Origin: an uncultured Commensalibacter sp.
GTDB lineage: Bacteria; Pseudomonadota; Alphaproteobacteria; Acetobacterales; Acetobacteraceae
Length of the DNA: 64,000 nucleotides
Assembly (NCBI GenBank): GCA_945266285.1
Contig: CALYOP010000006.1
Coordinates: 62,001 to 126,000 of the forward strand
Direction: 5' to 3'
The notes under the pieces are model-generated. The model did not search any database, was not told where the DNA came from, and worked only from the letters and a program-made list of their open reading frames with translations. This document shows positions 48,181 to 56,929 of the stretch, one piece after another (the first letter of the stretch is position 1; each line of letters begins with the position of its first letter). Made by a program: the position numbers and the translations under genes.

Positions 48181-49383
48181 ATGCAACCATTTCTTAGTAT
48201 TATCGGTTTGACCGAAGCAGGTATCGAAGCTTTATGTCCTACTGCACGCCAACGCTTGCAACGAGCAAAATTAGTAATAGGAGGTCTCCGTCACCTTGCG
48301 CTTGCTGAACCTTTAATCAATAACGAAAAACAAGTTTGGTCAAACCCCATACATATCAGTATTGACACGATCATTCAGCAAAAATCTAAACCCATTGTGG
48401 CGTTGGCTTCTGGTGATCCCTTTTGGTATGGGGTGGGTCCCTTAATAACACGTCATCTAAAACGTGAAGAATGGGAATCTTTTCCAGGGGTTTCAGGCTA
48501 TTCTCTGGCTCATAGTCAACTTGGATGGCGAGGACAAGATACAATAACGCTTTCACTTTGTGGAAGACCTATTGAGACATTAAGAAGGTATCTTACACCA
48601 TTTGCACGACTTCTTATCCTATCTGCCGATGGACAAACACCTTATCATGTTAAAAACGCTCTTAAACAATGGAACGTTCCTACCTATCGATTTCATTTAT
48701 TAGAAGCACTGGGTGGGATTAATGAACATGTAAGATGTTTTAGTGAAAAAGATTGCTTACCTGAACATATTCATCCACTAAATATGATTGCGTTGGAACT
48801 GGATTATTTGCCCTTTATCCCTGCAAAATGTGGGTTGGAAGACCATTGGTTTAGCCATGATGGAAAATTAACAAAACAAAATATCCGTGCGGCGACCTTA
48901 TCCGCTTTACAACCTTTCCCAGGAGGACTTTTATGGGATATTGGTACGGGATCGGGTTCAATTGCTATTGAATGGATACTTGCTTATCCAACCTGTCAAG
49001 CAATTGCTATTGAGCATCATCATATTCGTGCTAAGCGCGCTATGGAAAATGCCAGAACGTTGGGTGTTCCTGGCCTTAAGATAATTGAGGGAGAAGCACC
49101 CTATGTCTTGGAAAATTTACCAGAACCGCATGCTGTTTTCATCGGTGGAGGAAGCAGTTCCGAACAGATGATTCAAACCGTTTGGAAAGCTCTAAAACCC
49201 AAAGGGCGATTAGTTATTAATGCGGTTACAAGTGAATGTGAAATGCAACTACTAGAGTGTTACAAACATTGGGGAGGAACCTTAACCCGTTTGCATACGG
49301 AACATTATGAACCGATAGGAAAATTTCATGGATTTCGCCCCACAAGAACCATTACCCAATATGCCGTCACCAAATCAGTATAA
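48181..49383 (+). CDS. cobL: Precorrin-6B C5,15-methyltransferase (decarboxylating) CobL
   Basis: A bifunctional methylase. The N-terminal CbiE-type domain (residues about 1-200, LSIIGLTEAGIEAL, LASGDPFWYGVG) methylates and the C-terminal CbiT-type domain (LLWDIGTGSGSIAIEW, FIGGGSSSEQM) methylates and decarboxylates. The 400-aa length matches the fused CobL. It runs away from cobK with only 17 bases between start codons. Confidence 0.95.
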   Translation: MQPFLSIIGLTEAGIEALCPTARQRLQRAKLVIGGLRHLALAEPLINNEKQVWSNPIHISIDTIIQQKSKPIVALASGDPFWYGVGPLITRHLKREEWESFPGVSGYSLAHSQLGWRGQDTITLSLCGRPIETLRRYLTPFARLLILSADGQTPYHVKNALKQWNVPTYRFHLLEALGGINEHVRCFSEKDCLPEHIHPLNMIALELDYLPFIPAKCGLEDHWFSHDGKLTKQNIRAATLSALQPFPGGLLWDIGTGSGSIAIEWILAYPTCQAIAIEHHHIRAKRAMENARTLGVPGLKIIEGEAPYVLENLPEPHAVFIGGGSSSEQMIQTVWKALKPKGRLVINAVTSECEMQLLECYKHWGGTLTRLHTEHYEPIGKFHGFRPTRTITQYAVTKSV

Positions 49384-49759
49384 TATTTCTATTGGTTTAG
49401 GATGTCAGAAAAAGACAAATGGATTGCATATTGCCCAAGTAGTTACGAATTTAATCAACCAACTTGAAAGCAAGGCCGAATGTATAGCGGTTCCTGATTT
49501 TAAACGACATCATTATAATGTTGAAAAGGCGGCTGAAATTTTATGTCTTCCTTTGCTTTATATTCCAAAGGAATTCTTATTAACACTACAACCCAAATGT
49601 TTGAGTTTTTCAGAACGAAGTTATAACCTTGTAGGGCTAGGCTCTGTTGCCGAAGCCTGTGCCTTAGCAGCAATAAATTCCAATGGCTATTTATTGGGAC
49701 CCAGAATTATAAACCAAGGCATAAGCTGTGCATTTGCAGAAAGAAAAGGATTACAATGA
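49328..49759 (+). CDS. cobE: Cobalamin biosynthesis protein CobE
   Basis: 143 aa of the CobE/CbiG-C-terminal family, whose exact role in the aerobic pathway is not settled. Visible motifs are ISIGLGCQKK near residue 20 and GLGSVAEACALAA toward the end. ATG 49328 has AGGA at good spacing and gives a 56-base overlap with cobL; ATG 49361 would shorten the overlap but lacks a ribosome site. The stop overlaps the cobM start by ATGA. Confidence 0.88.
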   Translation: MDFAPQEPLPNMPSPNQYNISIGLGCQKKTNGLHIAQVVTNLINQLESKAECIAVPDFKRHHYNVEKAAEILCLPLLYIPKEFLLTLQPKCLSFSERSYNLVGLGSVAEACALAAINSNGYLLGPRIINQGISCAFAERKGLQ

Positions 49760-50523
49760 CAGTTCATTTTATCGGAGCGGGCCCAGGTGCTGCAGATTTA
49801 TTAACCTTACGGGGTAAAGATATTTTATCACGTTGCCCGATCTGCCTTTATGCAGGATCCATTATCCCTCCTGAAATGTTAGCTTTTTGTCCTCCAAATG
49901 CACGTTTAGTCGATACAGCCCCTCTTAATCTTGATCAGATTGAACAAGAATATGTCAAAGCACATCAAGATAATTTGGATATAGCCAGACTTCATTCTGG
50001 CGATCTTTCAGTCTATAGCACCGTTGCTGAACAAATTCGTCGTCTTAAAAAACATCGGATTGATTATACACTAACCCCCGGCGTTCCAGCATTCGCCGCC
50101 GCCGCATCCGTAATCCAAAAGGAACTAACAGTTCCAGAAATTGCACAAACCGTTGTACTGACCCGCACATCAGGAAGAGCTTCTGCAATGCCTGAAAAAG
50201 AAACACTTGAAGCGTATGCTGCAACTGGTGCAACACTTGTTTTACATTTGTCAATTCATGTTATTGGAAAAATCGTTCCCCGTTTAATCCCTTTTTATGG
50301 CCCAACCTGTCCGGTAGTCGTCGCCGTTCAAGTTTCTTGGCCACAGGAAAAAATCTTACGCGGAACATTAGAAAATATTCTTGAACAAATAAAAAACCAT
50401 CCCGTAGAGTGTACTGCTTTGATCATGGTTGGCCAGGCATTACAAACAGATAATTTCCGCGATAGTGCATTATATGATCCCGAATACCAACGTCGATTTA
50501 AATCGGTTAGCCCACTGAAATAA
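49756..50523 (+). CDS. cobM: Precorrin-4 C11-methyltransferase CobM
   Basis: It methylates C-11 of precorrin-4. 255 aa of the tetrapyrrole methylase fold: FIGAGPGAADLLTLRG, CLYAGSIIPPEML, ARLHSGDLSVYSTVAEQ and VVLTRTSGRASAMP. It is the last gene of the cobL-E-M run; a 306-base gap separates it from the convergent cbiD. Confidence 0.95.
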   Translation: MTVHFIGAGPGAADLLTLRGKDILSRCPICLYAGSIIPPEMLAFCPPNARLVDTAPLNLDQIEQEYVKAHQDNLDIARLHSGDLSVYSTVAEQIRRLKKHRIDYTLTPGVPAFAAAASVIQKELTVPEIAQTVVLTRTSGRASAMPEKETLEAYAATGATLVLHLSIHVIGKIVPRLIPFYGPTCPVVVAVQVSWPQEKILRGTLENILEQIKNHPVECTALIMVGQALQTDNFRDSALYDPEYQRRFKSVSPLK

Positions 50524-50829
50524 TAAAAACCTATTTTTTTAGATTTTTAAATCTAAAATCATTTGTCCTATTAAAAAAATTACGATTCAAAAAATTACGC
50601 AAAATCAATTCGGCACATTAGCAGGCCAATACAATATTTTTATTTTAAAGAATTCTGTAAATTTCTAAATGATATAAAAATTATACTATTTCTGTAGCTA
50701 TAAAACCCAATGATTTTAAAAAAAATTGGTTGGTTGGAATCAATTCAAAATAAGAATCTAGTTTTTCAAAATTGATATACGGATCATCTATGCCAATATT
50801 AGTAATTATTTTTCTGAAATCATTCCTTT
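50524..50829. other. Intergenic region between convergent cobM and cbiD
   Basis: An AT-rich 306-base gap. An exact inverted repeat, TTTTAGATTT (50537-50546) and AAATCTAAAA (50549-50558), follows cobM and could end transcription. On the minus strand a frame without a start codon runs from about 50827 to a TAA at 50681 (includes IITNIGIDDPYINFEKLD and FFLKSLGFIATEIV). It may be the tail of a lost gene; I do not recognise it. Confidence 0.4.
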
Positions 50830-51915
50830 TTATTTGCTAAAGCTCGCTTTTCCTTTACGCATACCTTTTCGGTCAAAAAGTAAAACCTCCAAATCAATAG
50901 TGCTGGATTTCAAAATTGATCGCGCTTGATTCCATGCCTGTTTGGCGACGGCATTACCTAAGGGTAATTTGGCATGCTGTGCCAATTCAAAAGCATGAGC
51001 TGCGGTATTCGCTTGCTCAATGGCAGCGACAAGGTTTGTTTCTGCACCTAAATGTTGTGCTAGATCTGCTAGTGCCTTTAGATCAACCTGGCTACGACTG
51101 GAATGTAAATCTAAGTGACCCTGCGCCAGTTTGGTCATTTTTGCGACACCACCCGCTAAGGTTAATCGTTCAACAGGATGGCTACATAAATATTTCAGAA
51201 CCCCTCCTGCAAAATCTCCCATTTCAATTAATGCGGGTTCTGGAAGATGGTATAAATTCTGGGCTGATTGCTCGGATACGTTGCCAGTCGAAGCAATAAG
51301 ATGATTTAATCCCATAGCTCTGGCAACATCAATACCATGATGGATACTTGCTATCCATGCGGCGCAAGAATACGGAACAACAATACCTGTTGTCCCCAAA
51401 ATGGATAACCCTCCCAAAATTCCTAGCCTAGGATTCAAGGTCTGTTTTGCTAAAATTTCACCATTCTCGACACCGATGGTCACTTCAACATCCGGTAAAG
51501 GATTTACTTCCATTAATGCACGACGAATCATTTGGCGTGGAACCGGATTAATCGCAGGTTCGCCAACAGCTAAAGCCAAACCCGGTCGGGTAATCACTCC
51601 AACCCCTTTACCTGCTTTAAAAAGGATACCGCTTCCTTTCGATATTTTACGAATTTGTGCCCAGATTAATGCACCATGGGTTATATCAGGATCATCACCT
51701 GCATCTTTAACAATTGCTGCTTTGGCACAATCGTTTAATATTTGACCTTTATTGGCCAAGGCAAAATGAACCTGCCTTCCCTGAGGCAAGGTAATTTGCA
51801 CTGGATCAGGAAAATCACCATGACATAATGCGTGGTAAGCTGCCTTTGCTGCAGCAGTAGCGCAGGAACCGGTTGTCCACCCATATTTTAATATTTTTCC
51901 AGCCTCTTGCTTCAA
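50830..51915 (-). CDS. cbiD: Cobalt-precorrin-5B C1-methyltransferase CbiD
   Basis: It adds the C-1 methyl group. 361 aa with the CbiD start KYGWTTGSCATAAAKAAYHAL, GKGVGVITRPGLALAVGEPA and ASTGNVSEQ. The only usable in-frame start is TTG at 51915, with AAGGGG upstream; the frame closes just before it. CbiD belongs to the anaerobic set but here sits with aerobic CobG, apparently replacing CobF. It is divergent from cobB with only about 26 bases between start codons. Confidence 0.93.
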   Translation of the reverse strand: MKQEAGKILKYGWTTGSCATAAAKAAYHALCHGDFPDPVQITLPQGRQVHFALANKGQILNDCAKAAIVKDAGDDPDITHGALIWAQIRKISKGSGILFKAGKGVGVITRPGLALAVGEPAINPVPRQMIRRALMEVNPLPDVEVTIGVENGEILAKQTLNPRLGILGGLSILGTTGIVVPYSCAAWIASIHHGIDVARAMGLNHLIASTGNVSEQSAQNLYHLPEPALIEMGDFAGGVLKYLCSHPVERLTLAGGVAKMTKLAQGHLDLHSSRSQVDLKALADLAQHLGAETNLVAAIEQANTAAHAFELAQHAKLPLGNAVAKQAWNQARSILKSSTIDLEVLLFDRKGMRKGKASFSK

Positions 51916-51941
51916 AACATTTTCCCCTTCAAAATATCAAT

Positions 51942-53261
51942 ATGATTCATCCTTCTCAAAACGCCAAAGGTCTGATTATCGCGGCCCCACGTTCCGGTAG
52001 TGGTAAAACAACACTTACATTGGGTTTACTTACCGCTATCCGACGCAGAAACATCCGGATTCGTGCTGCCAAGTCTGGGCCTGACTATATTGATCCTGCT
52101 TTTCATGCCGCGGCAACAGGAAAGATTTCTTATAATCTTGATAGTTGGGCAATGCCGCCTGCATTACTTGATTATCTATTATATCAAACGATGCAGGATA
52201 CGGATATCGCCTTAATTGAATCCTCAATGGGTTTCTTTGATGGTATTGAAACAGAAGCTGGAAGACGGGGATGTGGCGCTGATCTTGCAGAACGCTATCA
52301 TTTACCGGTGTTACTGATCATGGACATCTCTGGGCAGGCACAAAGTGCAGCCGCTATAGCGCATGGTTTTGCAACGTTCAGCCCCGACATCAATATTATA
52401 GGGGTTATTTTAAATAATGTTGCTTCTCCTCGTCACCGTGCAAGTACAGAAGCGGCGTTAAAGCGTATCAACATGCCTGTTTTAGGGGCGATCCCTCGCG
52501 ATAAAACACTTAGTCTACCCGCCAGACATTTAGGTCTTATTCAAGCCGAAGAGCATCCCGATTTAAAGAAACAACTCGAACATTTGGGTAATTACATCGA
52601 AAAATATGTCGATATCGATGCCGTTATCAACAAAGCGCAAAATATCGATATCCCCAATAAAAAAGCCTATTATGCGCTCCCACCGCCTGGGCAATATATT
52701 GCTATTGCGCGCGATGCAGCATTTAGTTTTATCTATCCCCACATCCTAGAAGGCTGGAAACAACAGGGGGCTTCGATTGAATTCTTTTCTCCACTCGCAA
52801 ATCAACCACCGCCCGAATATTGTGATGCTTGCTGGTTACCGGGGGGTTATCCTGAATTATATGCAGGACAATTGGCGAATGCGGACCATTTTATAAAAGG
52901 GATACGTGATTTTTCTCAAAACCGACCCATCCATGGAGAATGTGGGGGTTATATGGTTATGGGAGAACGATTAATTGATGAACATGGTGAAACTCATAAG
53001 ATGACAGGTTTATTAAGCCACAGCACCAGTTTTGCTAAACGCAAGATGCATCTGGGCTATAGACGTGCTTTGTTACCGCATTCAAAATCAGGACATATCC
53101 TACATGGTCATGAATTTCACTATGCGACTTTGATTGAACGCGGTAATGATATCCCCTATGCTGACCTGACCGACTGGATTGGAACACCAATTGGGCCAGA
53201 AGGCGGACGTCGGGGGCAGATAACAGGCTGTTTTTTTCATAGTATAGCATTTAGTTCATGA
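51942..53261 (+). CDS. cobB: Cobyrinic acid a,c-diamide synthase CobB
   Basis: It amidates the a and c side chains of hydrogenobyrinic acid using glutamine and ATP. 439 aa from ATG 51942: P-loop IIAAPRSGSGKTTLTLGL, ESSMGFFDGIE, and a C-terminal amidotransferase domain with Cys in HGECGGYMVMG and HGHEFHY. The frame is open back to 51873, but that would overlap cbiD. No good ribosome site is visible at either start. ATGA overlap with cobT. Confidence 0.94.
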   Translation: MIHPSQNAKGLIIAAPRSGSGKTTLTLGLLTAIRRRNIRIRAAKSGPDYIDPAFHAAATGKISYNLDSWAMPPALLDYLLYQTMQDTDIALIESSMGFFDGIETEAGRRGCGADLAERYHLPVLLIMDISGQAQSAAAIAHGFATFSPDINIIGVILNNVASPRHRASTEAALKRINMPVLGAIPRDKTLSLPARHLGLIQAEEHPDLKKQLEHLGNYIEKYVDIDAVINKAQNIDIPNKKAYYALPPPGQYIAIARDAAFSFIYPHILEGWKQQGASIEFFSPLANQPPPEYCDACWLPGGYPELYAGQLANADHFIKGIRDFSQNRPIHGECGGYMVMGERLIDEHGETHKMTGLLSHSTSFAKRKMHLGYRRALLPHSKSGHILHGHEFHYATLIERGNDIPYADLTDWIGTPIGPEGGRRGQITGCFFHSIAFSS

Positions 53262-54274
53262 CAGATATTCAATCCATAGAACAACTGGTCAAGTTGTTTA
53301 ATCATCTACCAACAGGCGATCGTGCCGCCGATGAAGCTTCTCATAGTCGCAACAAAGCTTTGCTTAAACCGCCAGGCAGTTTAGGAGAGCTGGAAAATTT
53401 GGTTGGTTGGCTCGCCTACTGGCAAAAGCAATCAAGACCGACACTTGATAAAGTTCGTATTTTGATTTTTGCTGGAAATCACGGCGTTACAGCAGAAAAG
53501 GTAACCCCTTATGATCCTTCCATTACCAAAAAAATGGTTGAAAATTTTCGAAATGGTAATGCGGCAATTAATCAGCTGGCTAAAAATGCTCAAGCCGATC
53601 TTGACGTAATAGAAGTCAATGGTTTGAAACCCACACGTAACTTCTGTTATGAACCCGCAATGGAAGAACTGGAATTCCTAGAGGCAATTGCCACGGGTTA
53701 CCATGCAGTACAACCCGATACTGATTTACTGGTATTGGGAGAAATGGGAATCGGCAATACAACCGCCGCCTCCGCATTATGCACAGGGTTATTTGGTGGC
53801 GATGCTGAACAATGGACAGGAAACGGTACTACCAGTAACAAAGAAATTATTGAGCATAAGAAAAAGGCTGTACGACAAGCCATTGAATGTCATAAGGCAA
53901 TTTTGGATAACCCTTTGCAAGTTGCACGCCATTTAGGTGGTTATGAACTAGCAGCCCTATTAGGTGCAATATTAGCCGCACGCCATCTGAATATCCCCGT
54001 GCTATTGGATGGATTTGTTTGTACAGCATCGGTTGCCCCTCTGTATAAATTGCATAACGAAGGCCTGGATCATGCACGTTTAGGACACTTATCGGCAGAA
54101 AAGGGTCATCTTTTATTAGCTGGTCATTTGAATCTCTATCCGCTTTTGGCACTCAATATGCGTCTTGGAGAAGCCAGTGGCGCTGCTGTCGCGGTTCCAA
54201 TTCTTCGTGCAGCATTAAGTTGTTACAATGGTATGATTACTTATCAGGAAGCTGGTTTACCTTTACCTGACTAA
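53258..54274 (+). CDS. cobT: Nicotinate-nucleotide:dimethylbenzimidazole phosphoribosyltransferase CobT
   Basis: It makes alpha-ribazole phosphate for the lower ligand. 338 aa with KPPGSLGELENLVGWLA, FAGNHGVTAEKVTPYD, LGEMGIGNTTAASAL, and RLGEASGAAVAVPILRAA near the end holding the catalytic region. This is the phosphoribosyltransferase CobT, not the chelatase subunit of the same name. Coupled to cobB by ATGA. Confidence 0.95.
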   Translation: MTDIQSIEQLVKLFNHLPTGDRAADEASHSRNKALLKPPGSLGELENLVGWLAYWQKQSRPTLDKVRILIFAGNHGVTAEKVTPYDPSITKKMVENFRNGNAAINQLAKNAQADLDVIEVNGLKPTRNFCYEPAMEELEFLEAIATGYHAVQPDTDLLVLGEMGIGNTTAASALCTGLFGGDAEQWTGNGTTSNKEIIEHKKKAVRQAIECHKAILDNPLQVARHLGGYELAALLGAILAARHLNIPVLLDGFVCTASVAPLYKLHNEGLDHARLGHLSAEKGHLLLAGHLNLYPLLALNMRLGEASGAAVAVPILRAALSCYNGMITYQEAGLPLPD

Positions 54275-54280
54275 TAATAA

Positions 54281-55039
54281 ATGTTTAAAAAACTACATGC
54301 AGACCTTTATTGTGCTCTGTCCTTTTTTACACGCTTACCCGTTGGATGGCTTCACAGCGATCATTTCCCATTTTCCTTTGCTCGAGCAATATGGACATGG
54401 CCTTGGGTTGGATTATTGCTGGGTGCCATAACCGGTGGGGTCTTTTTCTTGCTGAATTGGATTGGCCTTTCAGCTTGGGTTGTTGCTTTGATTACGTTAA
54501 CCGTGCAATTACTGCTTACAGGTGGCTTACACGAAGATGGTCTTGCCGATACTATGGATGGATTTGGTGGCGGTAAAGATAAAGAACACCGTTTAAAAAT
54601 CATGCGCGACAGTGCCATTGGTAGTTACGGAACGTTAAGCCTTATAATCCTATTAGGTATTAAAAGCAGTGCTCTTGCTGTTCTTTGTACCCAATCTTCC
54701 ATGGGATATATCGCTTTGATGCTAAGCAATTGTTTGGCGAGAACAAGCATGCTTGTCCCTTTGTTCTGTACGAATGCTGCACGGAAAAATGGCGTAGCAA
54801 GCCAACTGGAAAAGCCGCCTTTAATTCCATTTTGGGCGGCCTTGATTGCTGCCGCTGTAATTAGTTTCGCATTTTTGCGTTTGCAAGAAGTAATTATTCT
54901 ATGGCTTGCAATATTTGCCATTGCTTACACGATAGCAAAAATAGCTTATCACAAAATTGGCGGTTATACGGGTGACGTATTGGGCGCTACCGAAACCATT
55001 AATGAAGCGATTTTGTTAGTTTTATTATCTTATCTATAA
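54281..55039 (+). CDS. cobS: Adenosylcobinamide-GDP ribazoletransferase CobS (CobV)
   Basis: The inner-membrane enzyme that joins adenosylcobinamide-GDP to alpha-ribazole, the last step of assembly. 252 aa with several membrane segments, FFTRLPVGW near the start, the acidic motif GGLHEDGLADTMDGFGGG (metal binding), and GYTGDVLGATETINE near the end. It follows cobT after 6 bases. Confidence 0.94.
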   Translation: MFKKLHADLYCALSFFTRLPVGWLHSDHFPFSFARAIWTWPWVGLLLGAITGGVFFLLNWIGLSAWVVALITLTVQLLLTGGLHEDGLADTMDGFGGGKDKEHRLKIMRDSAIGSYGTLSLIILLGIKSSALAVLCTQSSMGYIALMLSNCLARTSMLVPLFCTNAARKNGVASQLEKPPLIPFWAALIAAAVISFAFLRLQEVIILWLAIFAIAYTIAKIAYHKIGGYTGDVLGATETINEAILLVLLSYL

Positions 55040-55049
55040 TAACAATAAA

Positions 55050-55586
55050 TTACTTTGAAAAATGGAAAAGCTCAAAAGATCCGAAACCCGGTAATTCACC
55101 CAATAATTCTACGGTTTTCTCTTGCGCCAAAGCTCTAATCAACCGCAATGGGCCACCATGAGAAATAATTATTGCATTTTCTTTACGGTTTTTAATTTCA
55201 TTCCAGACTGCCGTAACGCGCGTTAACAGTTCCTGTCCACTCTCTCCCCCAGGAACATGCCAATTCCAAGGATCTTTGGCCCAAGCATCAATCAATTCAC
55301 GAGGGATATCATCCCATAATTTTCCTTCCCAATCCCCAAAGTTGAATTCAATCAACCGATGATCAATGTGACAAGGGATATTCCGCTGAATTGCAATAAC
55401 CTCCGCAAGCTTTAAACAGCGTGACACTGGAGAAGCATAAATTTTTTGGAAAGAAATATCTTGGGGAACGATATTTACAAAAATTTCCCACCCTGGTTTC
55501 AAAGCAATATCACGATGACCATAACAGGTTCCCAAAGCAACATCGACGGGCGGGTGACGCATAATACCCAGTGAAAAGGAAGTCAT
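55050..55586 (-). CDS. cobC: Histidine phosphatase family protein, probable alpha-ribazole phosphatase CobC
   Basis: 178 aa. The N-terminal motif IMRHPPVDVALGTCYGH is typical of CobC-type phosphatases in alphaproteobacteria (RHP in place of the commoner RHG, with catalytic His), and the second His is in IISHGGPLRLIRAL. In the cob context it would remove phosphate from alpha-ribazole phosphate or adenosylcobalamin phosphate. Convergent with cobS. Confidence 0.85.
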   Translation of the reverse strand: MTSFSLGIMRHPPVDVALGTCYGHRDIALKPGWEIFVNIVPQDISFQKIYASPVSRCLKLAEVIAIQRNIPCHIDHRLIEFNFGDWEGKLWDDIPRELIDAWAKDPWNWHVPGGESGQELLTRVTAVWNEIKNRKENAIIISHGGPLRLIRALAQEKTVELLGELPGFGSFELFHFSK

Positions 55587-55616
55587 CGCTATCTTTTTTT
55601 AAAATTTTTTGGATAA

Positions 55617-55769
55617 TTAATGACCAAATAGATCAGTATCGTTCTGTAATTCTTGAATCTGTTGTTTTTTGCTCCAGCGGCCGGTAATGGCATCCCATAA
55701 CGCACAAACTACCGCAAACATAATCAAAAGAACAATACAACATATCATCAAGGTGATAAGCGCTGCCAT
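55617..55769 (-). CDS. Small single-pass membrane protein (50 aa)
   Basis: ATG at 55767-55769 with GGAAG upstream at good spacing, and TAA at 55617. The first 24 residues (MAALITLMICCIVLLIMFAV...) form one membrane helix; the rest is a basic then acidic tail (GRWSKKQQIQELQNDTDLFGH). It is unrelated in frame to its neighbours and lies 30 bases upstream of the cobC-like gene on the same strand, so it may share that transcript. Family unknown. Confidence 0.6.
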   Translation of the reverse strand: MAALITLMICCIVLLIMFAVVCALWDAITGRWSKKQQIQELQNDTDLFGH

Positions 55770-55894
55770 AATTTACTTCCCCTTGATTAATTCGAATTCT
55801 ATAAAACGATTTTAACTATTTAATGCTTATATAATTATTTTGTTTCAACAATCAACTTATCCCACATTCAAAAGGATATCAGATTTCTAAAGAT

Positions 55895-55941
55895 GATTAT
55901 AAAATCACGATTAGCATTTATATGCTGGCGATTTTATAATC
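55895..55941. repeat. Nested inverted repeat downstream of speE
   Basis: An exact 12-bp inverted repeat, GATTATAAAATC (55895-55906) and GATTTTATAATC (55930-55941), encloses a second one, AGCAT/ATGCT (55913-55917, 55922-55926). It lies 25 bases past the speE stop. A transcription end or mRNA-stabilising hairpin is likely, although no T-run follows. Confidence 0.5.
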
Positions 55942-55965
55942 GAACCTTTTGATTCATTGTGGTCT

Positions 55966-56841
55966 TTATACTTTATCAGTAACCGGCAGTTCTTTAGCGA
56001 TATAAGGAGGCAGGCTAAAAGAAGCAACATGTACTTCAGGAGACCAATAACGTGTTTCTCCTAAAATATTTGCTTGTTTTGCACGATTACAAATTAAATC
56101 CGCAGATACTTTGGTTTTATTGCTACCTTTTCCTGCGATTCCCAAAGTCATAAAACCACCGACATATGTTGGGACGGTTGCTACATAAGCAGAAACATAG
56201 TGGAAAAATTTTGCTCGCCTTTTACTGGTTTCTCTGAGCTCCTCAGCTTGCATAAAAGGAACACCACATTGATTAACGATCAAACCTTCATCCGTAAGAA
56301 TACGTGCACAATTTTGATAAAAATCATCAGTAAATAATACTTCGCCAACTCCAATTGGATCAGTACTATCTACGATAATCACATCAACGCTGGCGGTTGG
56401 TGCTTTGGCGACATATTCAATCCCGTCACCAATGATTACTTCTGCACGAGGATCGTTCCAACATTGACCTGATATATTTGGAAGAAACTGCTTGGAAAGT
56501 TCAACAACATCGCCATCAATTTCCACCATTGTTACTTTTTCTACGCCAGGATGCTGCAACACACGGCGTAAAACACCCCCGTCGCCTGCCCCAATAATTA
56601 AGACGTTACGGGCATTTCCATGCGCAAACAAAGGAACATGTGCCAACATTTCCTGATAAACAAATTCATCGCGTTCCGTGATCTGAACCACACCGTCAAG
56701 CATGAGGACGCGGCCATAAAATTCGCTTTCAAAAATACGAATATCTTGAAAAGCAGATTTTTTCTGAACCAAAAGCTGATCTTCACGAAAACGCTGTTGC
56801 CAAGAATCGTAAAGCGTTTCTCCAACCCAATTTTTAGGCAT
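55966..56841 (-). CDS. speE: Spermidine synthase SpeE
   Basis: It transfers the aminopropyl group from decarboxylated SAM to putrescine. 291 aa: YQEMLAHVPLF, the dcSAM-binding VLIIGAGDGGVLRRVLQH, the VEIDGDVVELSKQFLP segment, and the catalytic Asp region IIVDSTDPIGVGEVLF. ATG 56841 is chosen for GGAG 7 bases upstream. It follows speD on the same strand, but with an apparent intrinsic terminator between them. Confidence 0.95.
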   Translation of the reverse strand: MPKNWVGETLYDSWQQRFREDQLLVQKKSAFQDIRIFESEFYGRVLMLDGVVQITERDEFVYQEMLAHVPLFAHGNARNVLIIGAGDGGVLRRVLQHPGVEKVTMVEIDGDVVELSKQFLPNISGQCWNDPRAEVIIGDGIEYVAKAPTASVDVIIVDSTDPIGVGEVLFTDDFYQNCARILTDEGLIVNQCGVPFMQAEELRETSKRRAKFFHYVSAYVATVPTYVGGFMTLGIAGKGSNKTKVSADLICNRAKQANILGETRYWSPEVHVASFSLPPYIAKELPVTDKV

Positions 56842-56858
56842 GATTATCTCCAATCTTT

Positions 56859-56895
56859 AAAAAAACAAGCTGGACAATGATTTTTGCCCAGCCTG
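56859..56895 (-). terminator. Intrinsic terminator or attenuator between speD and speE
   Basis: On the minus strand CAGGCTGG (56895-56888) pairs with CCAGCTTG (56873-56866), 8 bp with one G-T, and seven T follow directly. It lies 18 bases before the speE start. Either speE has its own promoter or readthrough is regulated. Confidence 0.6.
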
Positions 56896-56929
56896 CTCAA
56901 GATTTCTATAAACTGAAAATGCGGACCAA

